Assembly (NCBI GenBank): GCA_015231965.1
Contig: JADGAP010000013.1
Location: 1-37,501, forward strand
From: Magnetococcales bacterium
GTDB taxonomy: Bacteria; Pseudomonadota; Magnetococcia; Magnetococcales; JADGAP01
Reading direction: 5' to 3'
DNA: 37,501 nucleotides
The notes under the pieces were generated by a model that saw only the letters and a list, made by a program, of their open reading frames with translations, did no database searches and was not told the DNA's origin. Of the stretch, positions 9,894 to 17,095 are shown piece after piece (within the stretch, counting starts at the first letter, position 1; the number at the start of each line of letters is the position of its first letter). A program made the position numbers and the translations under genes.

Positions 9894-11765
9894 ATGTCAG
9901 AAAACCCCTTTGGCGTTTCCAACCCAGAACAGGTTGATGCCGACTACATCGCACGCTATTTTGTTGACCTTCACACCGATCTCCCTGCTGTGAGTAAGCA
10001 GTGCAATACTTTCATCCATGGGGCTCGGGGAGCTGGGAAAAGCATGTTGCTCCGAAGCTTGGAGCCAGAGGTTATGTTGAAGACGAGGGGAGAGAATAAA
10101 ATTTCTGATCTCCCTCATATAGCCGTGCATGTGCCATTAAAGCAAACGGATTTTGGCGTACCGGAGCTTGAACGGCTTGACGGTTATGCCAGCACCGTGA
10201 TCGGCGAACACCTGTTAGTTATGTATGCCATGTTCAGGGTGGCCCGAAAGATTGAAGCGCTTGCTTCTTATATCCCAACGAAGAGCGCTCGGAGCTATTG
10301 GGAGCGGTTCAACTACTTGTTTGCTCTCTGTTCTGACAATCTTCCCGCCAAACCCGTTCACCAGGATTTTAGTAATAGCCGAGAAGCGTTAGAAGACATT
10401 GTCCAACTCTGTGAGAAAGAGTTTATGGTGGTGAGGAATTTTTTTGTCCGTAGCCCATTCCGAAAAGAGCCTGAGACCTATCAAGGGCCACTAACTTCAT
10501 TTCTAGATTTTCTTCTCCCCAATGCCGAGGCGATTAAGTCAATAGAAGGCCTTCCAAATGCCCCGATTTTTTTAATGCTTGATGATGCTGACAACTTGCC
10601 AATCAGAATGCAACGCACCATCAATTCCTGGGTCTCTACCCGTAGCACAAACTCTCTTTGCCTTAAGATTTCCACCCAACTGGGATACGCCACTTTCCGG
10701 ACCATTGATAACAGAATCATCGAAAGTCCTCATGACTTCGATTCGGTTAATCTGAGTTCAATCTATACCAGCGACCAAGATCGCTTCTACAGGCGGATGC
10801 GTGAGATCGTTGAGAAACGGTTAACCAACGCCAAAATAAATGTTACCCCAGATCAATATTTCCCAAAACATACAGAACAAGAAAAAAGGCTTCAGGAAAT
10901 CAGGGACAAAATCAAGGAGGAATGGGAAGCTAAGCATAAGGCTTCCGATTCGAGGATCTCGGGCTCGTCGCGGGTTAACGACGATGTGGTTCGTTATGCC
11001 GTTCCCAGATATATGCGGGAAATTTCAGGGTCCAATCGGCATTCGCACACGTTCAGTTACGCAGGGTTCCGATCTCTGGTCGATCTCTCCAGTGGTGTCG
11101 TGCGATGGTTTTTGGAGCCTGCCAGCCGGATGCATGACAGAGTGGTCGAAGCAGGTCAACAGGTCAAGGCAATCCCCGTGGGAATTCAGGATACAATCAT
11201 TAGAGACTGGGCTAGGGAGTTTTACGAGCGACTCTCGCCCTTCATAGAGATCGACGATGGTCATGAAGATAAAGCACCTTCCGAGCATGACCCGAATGCC
11301 AGCCTCCACTCCCAGGGCCATGAAACAGAGATCTACATCCACTTGCAAAATCTCCTGTCTGGCCTTGGGCGGCTCTTCCGAAGCCGTCTTCTGAATCCTC
11401 ATGCCAGTGAACAGCGGGTCTTCTCCGTTGTGATAAGGGGTGATGTTCCTCGACGTGTTGATAAGGTATTGAGGCTCGGGATACGATTGGGTTACTTTCA
11501 GGATGCCGATTATGCAGCCAAGGAGGCCTTGGGGGGGCGCCTTCCCCGCATCATTCTCGCCAGACGGTTGGGGCCTTATTTCAACCTGGATGTTTCTGGA
11601 TATGCCGCTCATCTTTCGGTAACAGGAGAGGATCTTTCCTTGGCGCTTTCGGATCCAAAGGCGTTCCTGAAAAAAAGGACGACCTATGACCGCTCTCCCA
11701 ACCCTCAGCAACTCACTTTGGACTTTGACGGGATAGACGATAATGGACACACCGATTCCGACTGA
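9894..11765 (+). CDS. P-loop ATPase, ORC/CDC6-like AAA type
   Basis: This 623-residue protein has a Walker A motif GARGAGKS (43-50) and a Walker B strand IFLMLDDAD (225-233). A probable sensor strand LCLKIST follows at about 255-261. The arrangement (N-terminal P-loop, long insertion of about 120 helical residues, then FLMLDDADNLP) resembles ORC/CDC6- or STAND-like ATPases that act as switches in bacterial conflict systems. The C-terminal 300 residues contain a helical part and a probable winged-helix-like region around 480-570 (inference). It follows the HD gene by 4 bp and overlaps the next gene by 23 bp. I infer that it couples detection of invading nucleic acid or a cell signal to the HD enzyme or the fourth protein. 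The precise family needs a profile search. Confidence 0.7.
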   Translation: MSENPFGVSNPEQVDADYIARYFVDLHTDLPAVSKQCNTFIHGARGAGKSMLLRSLEPEVMLKTRGENKISDLPHIAVHVPLKQTDFGVPELERLDGYASTVIGEHLLVMYAMFRVARKIEALASYIPTKSARSYWERFNYLFALCSDNLPAKPVHQDFSNSREALEDIVQLCEKEFMVVRNFFVRSPFRKEPETYQGPLTSFLDFLLPNAEAIKSIEGLPNAPIFLMLDDADNLPIRMQRTINSWVSTRSTNSLCLKISTQLGYATFRTIDNRIIESPHDFDSVNLSSIYTSDQDRFYRRMREIVEKRLTNAKINVTPDQYFPKHTEQEKRLQEIRDKIKEEWEAKHKASDSRISGSSRVNDDVVRYAVPRYMREISGSNRHSHTFSYAGFRSLVDLSSGVVRWFLEPASRMHDRVVEAGQQVKAIPVGIQDTIIRDWAREFYERLSPFIEIDDGHEDKAPSEHDPNASLHSQGHETEIYIHLQNLLSGLGRLFRSRLLNPHASEQRVFSVVIRGDVPRRVDKVLRLGIRLGYFQDADYAAKEALGGRLPRIILARRLGPYFNLDVSGYAAHLSVTGEDLSLALSDPKAFLKKRTTYDRSPNPQQLTLDFDGIDDNGHTDSD

Positions 11766-12726
11766 AGAGCTAGCTGATCGCTTCCGTGACCGGATCAAGC
11801 GGCTCATCGTCCGGGTCAGTTTTGAGGAAAGATCAGTCCTCATTTCCCACCTTTTTGGAGGGCAAAGAAATATTTCTGTTTCCGCTTTTGCATCCAAACG
11901 TCATAGCGTTTCAGCAAGTAAAAATTTAGAAGATTTTAAGAAAGAATGGCCAGATGCTGATGTTACTGAACTGGACACCCATGATTCCCTTCAGCCTGCA
12001 AGAGACATCGCTGAATTGATTGATAAACATCACAAACTCGACGGGCTCCAGAATACATTCATTGACATCACCTCCTTCAGAAGAGAAGAACTACTTGTTC
12101 TTATCGCCTTTCTTCACTCTTTAAATTTGCCCAAAACATTGAATTGCTGGTTGGGGTACGTAGGGGCAAAAACAATGGCTACGGACTGGCTCGCCCGTAA
12201 CGTAACTGACCACCGCTCGGTTGTTGCCTTTCCCGGGGAAATCTGGCCGTCAAGGAACACCAAGCTAGTCATCATGGCCGGCGTAGGGGAACATGACAGA
12301 GCGCGTAGTATTATTGAGAAGTATGAGCCAGCCAAGGTGCTTCTTGGTATGTCAAGGGAATGCGATTCAATCAACAAAGAGATCTACAATCAGAATAGGG
12401 AATTCTTTTTTGATTTGGTTAAGCAATTTGATGGCACCGAGAAAAGGTTCGAATTTTCTGCGCGTGACCCACTTCAGACTGTAAAAGATTTGGAAGCAGC
12501 AATAATCTTAGATGACGGATTCAACATTGTTATTGCACCCCTAAGTTCAAAGCTTTCGACTATTGGCGCTGGCTTGTTTGCCATTAGGCATCCATCCGTG
12601 CAGATTTGCTATGCTCCGGTGGAGGAATACAATGAAGAAACCTACTCAACCCCTGATGACAAAGTCCATATTATTTCCTTAACAGACCTTTTTTCGAGCC
12701 TGCCCTACGAAGCAGTGCATAAGTAA
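11743..12726 (+). CDS. Unrecognised alpha/beta (Rossmann-like) protein of the cassette
   Basis: I do not recognise this 327-residue protein. It shows alternating hydrophobic strands and helices in two similar halves. The first half ends with NTFIDITSFRREELLVLIAF (about 104-123). The second begins KLVIMAGVGEHDRARSII (174-191) and contains FNIVIAPLSSKLSTIGAGLF (260-279) followed by VQICYAPVEEYNEE (286-299). This layout recalls CARF/SAVED-like or other nucleotide-sensing Rossmann folds, but no diagnostic motif settles it. No transmembrane segment or signal peptide is seen. It overlaps the ATPase by 23 bp and is the last gene of the unit. Likely roles are ligand sensor or effector; both are inference. 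Confidence 0.6.
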   Translation: MDTPIPTEELADRFRDRIKRLIVRVSFEERSVLISHLFGGQRNISVSAFASKRHSVSASKNLEDFKKEWPDADVTELDTHDSLQPARDIAELIDKHHKLDGLQNTFIDITSFRREELLVLIAFLHSLNLPKTLNCWLGYVGAKTMATDWLARNVTDHRSVVAFPGEIWPSRNTKLVIMAGVGEHDRARSIIEKYEPAKVLLGMSRECDSINKEIYNQNREFFFDLVKQFDGTEKRFEFSARDPLQTVKDLEAAIILDDGFNIVIAPLSSKLSTIGAGLFAIRHPSVQICYAPVEEYNEETYSTPDDKVHIISLTDLFSSLPYEAVHK

Positions 12727-12870
12727 GCGGACCTGCGCTACTGCATATTGAACGTGGTGAACTTTAGCGCGGCTCCTAACAAGGGGGCGACGCCCCGAGA
12801 TGCCATCTCCTGGGATCGATCCAAGGCCGCGACGACGCCGTTTTTTTTCAAGAGGATGCCCGCCCTTCTT

Positions 12871-13073
12871 CCCATAGCGCGGCATAGCCGCAACCAACGG
12901 GGCGAATCTCGCGAAAATCTGGTCGCCTTCGGCGACGATTGGGCGCGTTGCGCCAATGCTGAAAGACGCATTGGCTTGTTTTAAAGGCGCGCCGAAAAGC
13001 AAAAGTCAAAAGCAAAACCGTAGGGCTCCGCCCTACGACCCGCCGGGGACTCCAGAGTCCCCAGACCCCTGCA
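12871..13073 (+). repeat. Structured repeat family A, copy 3
   Basis: The repeat begins CCATAGCGCGGCATAGCCGC, as in the copy at 20.86 kb. It then shows GTCGCC-TTC-GGCGAC, the middle stem GCCAATGC/GCATTGGC, GTAGGGC-TCC-GCCCTAC and the end hairpin GGGGACT-CCAG-AGTCCCC. It marks the right edge of the four-gene cassette. Between the last cassette gene (12726) and this repeat there is only a short spacer with a run of eight T near 12841. Confidence 0.75.
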
Positions 13074-13097
13074 AAAGTGAGCCCAGCCAATAGGCTG

Positions 13098-13235
13098 TTA
13101 CTCCACCGCCTTCTTGCGGGCTCTGGGGGCGCGGGGGGTCGGCTTTTTCGCGGCGACGGGAGACGCCTGCATCGCCACGGACTCCTTTCCCTCCTCGGGC
13201 AGGGGCTCCATCCCCAGCAGCGGCGCGAGATAGCG
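13098..13235 (-). pseudogene. Possible 3' remnant of a gene interrupted by the IS3 element
   Basis: In a frame different from the transposase this stretch reads RYLAPLLGMEPLPEEGKES and ends in an Ala/Pro/Lys/Arg-rich tail (TPRAPRARKKAVE, then stop). The tail does not resemble IS3 transposases and looks like the C-terminus of a basic host protein. No matching 5' part is seen on the other side of the element. Confidence 0.35.
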
Positions 13236-13680
13236 ACCGGTCCAGGATCGCCACCAGGTACATGAATCCACGGGCCAGGGGCAGATAGGTGGGGTCCGTG
13301 GACCATACCTGGTTGGGCCGGTCGATGACCACATCCCGCAGCAGATACGGATAAATCTTTTGTTCCGGGTGGGGAATGCTGGTCTTCGGTCCCGGATGGA
13401 TCGCCAGGAGCCCCATCATCGCCATCAACCGCTGCACCCGCTTCCGGTTCACCAAGTGCCCGGCTCGTTGCAAATGCGCCGTCATCCTCCGACTGCCGTA
13501 AACCGGCGTCTTCAAGAATTGCTCGTCAATCAACCGCATCAGCGACACATCCCCGGCCTCCACCGGGCGGGGACGGTAATACACCGATGCCCGGTTGAGC
13601 CCAAGCAACTGACATTGCCGAACCAGACTCAACTCCTCGTGACCCGGAGACAGCAGGGCCTTGCGTTCCTGCCGACTCAA
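13233..13680 (-). pseudogene. IS3-family transposase OrfB, truncated
   Basis: The N-terminal HTH_21-like region is present (LVRQCQLLGLNRASVYYRP, then YGSRRMTAHLQ and RKRVQRLMAMMGL), as is the start of the integrase core (VWSTDPTYLPLARGFMYLVA). This includes the first catalytic Asp. Similarity stops after AILD; the second Asp and the Glu of the DDE triad are absent. It is therefore inactive. It follows the OrfA remnant on the same strand, as normal for IS3 elements. Confidence 0.8.
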
Positions 13681-13947
13681 ACTCCGGGCCTCCTGGCTAA
13701 AAAATCACGTTCCACTTTCAACTGCCCGATATGTCGGTACAATTCGGCAATCGTCTGCTCCGTCTCCTGCTCATTGCCCTCCTTCAGGCCCTGATCGAAT
13801 ACACTGGCCGCGGCTTGCTCCAACTGCTTCCGCCAGCCGTTGATCATCGTCGGATGCACCCTGGGCTACCGTCTCGCCCCCGCGCATCGCCGCCAAGGCA
13901 ACCTTGGCCTTGAACTCACCCGTATACCGCTTGCGTACCTGGCTCAT
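13677..13947 (-). pseudogene. IS3-family transposase OrfA, frameshifted
   Basis: The start reads MSQVRKRYTGEFKAKVALAA (helix-turn-helix family 8 protein). The reading then has to jump frame within a few dozen residues to continue as HPTMINGWRKQLEQAA and the coiled-coil QTIAELYRHIGQLKVERDFL. The frame change near 13850-13870 breaks the gene. AGGAGG lies 7 bases before the ATG at 13947. A GTG two codons earlier is too close to that site. Confidence 0.8.
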
Positions 13948-14042
13948 ATTCACTCCTCCTGGTTGGGAATGTTTCAGAGCTTATCATGCTGTCCAGATTT
14001 TGGGGTCCACTATAGCGCCGACGCGATGGCACGACGGACAGC

Positions 14043-14070
14043 AAAAAAAAGGGGGCGATTGCTCGCCCCC
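14043..14070 (-). terminator. Rho-independent terminator of the porin gene
   Basis: On the minus strand GGGGGCGA-GCAA-TCGCCCCC is followed by eight T. It lies about 60 bp beyond the porin stop. Confidence 0.85.
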
Positions 14071-14128
14071 TCTCGTCCTCTTTGACTGGACTCCGGCGGC
14101 GCGGAGCGCCGCCAGAGTCCATGGCCAA

Positions 14129-15490
14129 TTAGAAGGACAACTTCATGCTGGCGGACAAGAAGTGCAATTCCTTGTCGCTGCCGGCATTGGTAGCGTCGGT
14201 GCGATTGGCAGCGTACTTGGGATCGAGGTAGCCGCCTTCCAGGGCGAAGACGACGCCGGTGTCGATCTCGGTGCTGGCGATCAAGGTGCCGCCCCACATG
14301 CTGGAGAAGTCGGAGGTGACGGCACCGGTGTTACCCGGATCCTTGTCCACGATGGCGGCGTAGTCGATGTTGGGATTGATGGTCCAAGCGCCCGCCTTGA
14401 CCTTCAACCCGGCGCCGACGCCCCAGATGTTCTGGGACATGCCGGCATTGTTCATGCCACCGCCAGCAGCAGTATCCTTGGAGATCAACTTCATCATGTC
14501 GATGGAGCCGGGCCCGCTCATGTCCCAGGTGGGGGACCAGCCCTGCTCGCCGTCGATGATGTTGTTGAAGCCCTGGCTGGCGTAGAAGCCGTAGGCATTC
14601 CACTCGCCGACGCCGGCGGCGCCCTTGAGGCGGAGAGCAGCCAACCATCCGGAATCATCGGCTTGCATGTTGGCGGCGGTGGTGCGGGCGTTGTTGTCCC
14701 AGCCAGCTTCGTAGATCGCGGTGCCGGTCAGGTCGATGCCAGCCACTTTGGAGCCGACGGTCAAGGCACCCCACCAGTTGTCGGAACCGCTGTTGGCGTC
14801 GGTGCGGGCGAACCCAGCGGCGGTGTCGGAGTCCTTGCTGGCATCCATGTACGCGCCGGTCGCTTGGTAGTTGACGGTTCCGCTCTTGCCCAGCAGGGAG
14901 AGGACAATCAGGTCGGTGTCGTCGTCGGAAGCGCCCATGCCAGCGGTATTGGCGGAAGCGCCGCCAATGGCCTCTTCGGAAACCTTGACGTGAGCCAGCA
15001 CGCCGGTGACGTCGCCGAAGGTCTTGGAGAGCAGCAGCCCGCCGAAGCTCAGGGTGTCGTGGTTGACCAGGATGCGGTCATTCAAGGAGATGGGCATGTT
15101 GCCGGCCTTGACGCCAACGCCCCAAGCCTCGGTCTCCATCCACAACTGATTGATGGCCCAGTCGCCTTGACCAGCGGCCACGGTGCCGGGAGCGGTCACG
15201 GAGGCGGCGTTGGTCACGCGCTGGTCAGCGCCTTGCACGGAAGAGTTGTCGATGACGCGGGTCACCAAGTGAGCATGGGACTTGGCGGAAGCCATCATGT
15301 CGACGTTCAACTGCAAGCGCTGAAAGTAGGCGTTGGTGGCGTCGCTGGTGTCGACCAGGACGGTGGTGTTGTCGTAGTTGGCGGCGCGGAACATGTAGTA
15401 CCCGCCGGTCTTCACTTCGGCGGCGGAAGCAACGCCGGAAGCCAGAGCCGCAACGGCGGCCACACCCAGGATAAGACCCTTCTTCATCAT
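14129..15490 (-). CDS. Outer-membrane porin-like beta-barrel protein
   Basis: This 453-residue protein has a typical Sec signal peptide (MMKKGLILGVAAVAALASG, cleavage after ASA at about residue 23). The mature part is rich in Gly, Asn, Asp and Ala with alternating hydrophobic residues, and ends in the strand LSASMKLSF with the C-terminal Phe used by the outer-membrane assembly machinery. This indicates a general or substrate-specific porin, but the transported solute is not evident. GAAGGAG precedes the ATG at good distance. A strong promoter lies about 225 bp upstream, giving a long leader, and a terminator follows, so it is a single-gene, probably highly expressed unit. Confidence 0.85.
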   Translation of the reverse strand: MMKKGLILGVAAVAALASGVASAAEVKTGGYYMFRAANYDNTTVLVDTSDATNAYFQRLQLNVDMMASAKSHAHLVTRVIDNSSVQGADQRVTNAASVTAPGTVAAGQGDWAINQLWMETEAWGVGVKAGNMPISLNDRILVNHDTLSFGGLLLSKTFGDVTGVLAHVKVSEEAIGGASANTAGMGASDDDTDLIVLSLLGKSGTVNYQATGAYMDASKDSDTAAGFARTDANSGSDNWWGALTVGSKVAGIDLTGTAIYEAGWDNNARTTAANMQADDSGWLAALRLKGAAGVGEWNAYGFYASQGFNNIIDGEQGWSPTWDMSGPGSIDMMKLISKDTAAGGGMNNAGMSQNIWGVGAGLKVKAGAWTINPNIDYAAIVDKDPGNTGAVTSDFSSMWGGTLIASTEIDTGVVFALEGGYLDPKYAANRTDATNAGSDKELHFLSASMKLSF

Positions 15491-15715
15491 GATTCTCCTT
15501 CTCTCGTCTTTGGTAGAGACTGCTATTCCGATAGAACAAAAATGGGAGACCCCAACCTTCCGGGGCTTTTCCCCCGAGCGCCGACATCGGCTCTTTTTTC
15601 GGGGGGAGGTTCCGCTCCATCACTCGGTGGCGGGACCGTTGCTCTTTTGTCACACCTTGCGGCGTTTGACCGCGATGGGGGTGTTGCCGAGGCACCGCAC
15701 CCACCGTGTTGCTGT

Positions 15716-15745
15716 GTTATAAGGAATGGGGAGGGGCGGAGTCAA
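15716..15745 (-). promoter_or_regulatory. Predicted sigma-70 promoter of the porin gene
   Basis: On the minus strand TTGACT (15740-15745) and TATAAC (15716-15721) are spaced by 18 bases. The predicted leader to the porin ATG is about 215 bases. It includes a hairpin GCCGA-TG-TCGGC near 15580 that could affect RNA stability. Confidence 0.65.
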
Positions 15746-15826
15746 GAAAAAAATCACACCCTGAACGCCTCTTCTGTCCTTTTTGTGACTTTTTCCCCAC
15801 ATTTTCCCCCATTTCTTGGTTGGGTC

Positions 15827-15844
15827 TGTGACTATTTTGTCACA
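15827..15844. promoter_or_regulatory. Perfect palindrome, candidate operator upstream of the porin promoter
   Basis: TGTGAC-TATTTT-GTCACA forms a perfect inverted repeat about 80 bp upstream of the porin -35. Half-sites resembling TTTGTCAC or TTGTGAC recur at 15648 and 15782. The shape is CRP/FNR-like, but the spacing between the TGTGA/TCACA halves is 8 rather than 6 bases, so the regulator is uncertain. Confidence 0.45.
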
Positions 15845-15907
15845 CCCGATGGCGGGGTCGTGTCGGGATGGCCACACCTCGATGGATTAAGCAATGCCCG
15901 TGCCAAG

Positions 15908-16843
15908 TTATGAATTCCCCCCCAGCAAACGGGCGGTCAACCGCTCCAACTCCCCCAGGGAGCCGTATTCCAGGATGATGCGCCCCTTGCCCTTGGCGTG
16001 GGTGATGGAGACTCGGGCGGTGAGGGCGGTTTCCAGGGCCTGTTCCATGGACATCAAGCCAGGATCCCGACGCTTGGTTCGGGGCGGGGCGTCGTTCTTT
16101 TGACGAAGCTCCGGCGGCGGGGCGGCGTCGGCCTCCTCATCGCCGGGCAGGGCGGCCAGTTCCCGGGCCAGCCGTTCGGTCTCCCGCACCGAGAGCCGCT
16201 CCTCCACCACTTGCCGGGCGGCGTGGTTCAGCCGCTTGGGAGCGTTTTCCAGGGCCAGCAGGGCGCGGGCGTGGCCTTCGCTCAACTCCCCGGCGTTCAG
16301 CCGCTCCAGGGTCTCCTCCGGCAGCTTGAGCAAGCGCATGGCGTTGGTGATGGTAATGCGGTTCTTGCCCACCCGTTGGGCCACCTCCTGGTGGCTCAGG
16401 CCGAACTCATTGGTCAGACGGTGATAGCCTCGGGCCTCTTCCACCGGGTTGAGATCCTCCCGCTGGACGTTTTCCAGGATCGACGCCTCCAGGGCGGTGC
16501 GGTCGTCCATGGCGCGGATCAGCACCGGCACTTCCCGCAGTCCCGCCGCCTGGGCGGCCCGCCAGCGCCGCTCTCCGGCGACAATTTCGTAACGCTCCTC
16601 GTCGCCCTCCTCGCTCTCCAACTCCCGGGCCAGGATGGGTTGCAACACCCCCTGTTCGCGGATGGAGTCGGAAAGCTCGGACAGCGCCTCCCGGTCGAAG
16701 AGGGTGCGGGGTTGGCGGGCGCCGGGGCGCAGGGCGTGGACCGGCATCATGCGCACCCGGGTTCCGCCCTCCTCGTCGGCGGCCTCGGCCCCCAGCAGGG
16801 AGCCCAATCCCCGTCCGAGACTTCCCTTGGGTTTGGGTTTCAT
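15908..16843 (-). CDS. parB: Chromosome-partitioning protein ParB
   Basis: This 311-residue CTP-dependent DNA clamp loads at parS sites and works with ParA in origin segregation. The start is typical ([18 protein letters not shown]). The CTP-binding motifs GERRWRA (90-96) and ENVQRED (124-130) are present, with a helix-turn-helix at about 148-170 ([19 protein letters not shown]) and a C-terminal dimerisation region. The start at 16843 has GAGGAGT upstream; an in-frame ATG at 16867 lacks a good site. ParA usually precedes parB in an operon, but here a glycosyltransferase lies upstream and no parA is in the window. No TGTTTCACGTGAAACA-like parS site was seen. Confidence 0.92.
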   Translation of the reverse strand: MKPKPKGSLGRGLGSLLGAEAADEEGGTRVRMMPVHALRPGARQPRTLFDREALSELSDSIREQGVLQPILARELESEEGDEERYEIVAGERRWRAAQAAGLREVPVLIRAMDDRTALEASILENVQREDLNPVEEARGYHRLTNEFGLSHQEVAQRVGKNRITITNAMRLLKLPEETLERLNAGELSEGHARALLALENAPKRLNHAARQVVEERLSVRETERLARELAALPGDEEADAAPPPELRQKNDAPPRTKRRDPGLMSMEQALETALTARVSITHAKGKGRIILEYGSLGELERLTARLLGGNS

Positions 16844-17095
16844 GGACGCCACTCCTCGACAATGCATTCGTTCAAAGAAGGAAAATGACCTGCCCCGCGC
16901 CTCCCCCTCTTCCTTCTGGAGAGGGTCGGGGAGAGGGAAGCCGGTCCAAGCTTCAGGTTCGTTCCCATACTCCCGGGTTGTGAAACCGTGGGAGGACGGC
17001 GTTTCCGAGAGACCAGACGGGGGGCCATCTTACCCCACGACGCGACGTGGGACCAGTTGGAGCCGCCGGAAGGGGAGACGGGCAAGGCGCAGGGG

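Larger units (their letters stand above)
13233..14009 (-). mobile_element. Decayed, truncated IS3-family insertion sequence
   Basis: One terminal repeat is recognisable at 13990-14009 (minus strand TGGACCCCAAAATCTGGACA), next to OrfA. The element loses transposase similarity near 13235, before the end of OrfB, so the other terminus is missing. Both reading frames are damaged. It cannot move by itself. Confidence 0.75.

Noticed and set aside
7671-12726. Classical type II restriction-modification system
   Set aside because: No nuclease motif was found in the three genes after the methyltransferase; the HD and ATPase features do not fit the classical pair.
13033-13235. Continuation of the IS3 transposase to 13033
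   Set aside because: After AILD the frame becomes Arg/Gly/Ala-rich and loses all family similarity, so the transposase was ended near 13235.
14129-15490. Magnetosome or S-layer protein
   Set aside because: The signal peptide, alternating strands and C-terminal Phe point to a porin; no magnetosome genes are near.
15827-15844. CRP-binding site
   Set aside because: The distance between TGTGA and TCACA is 8 bases rather than 6, so it is reported only as a palindrome.
13904-15913. A 669-codon plus-strand open frame across the porin gene
   Set aside because: It is the shadow of the porin, which has a signal peptide, a C-terminal Phe, a ribosome site, a promoter and a terminator on the minus strand.
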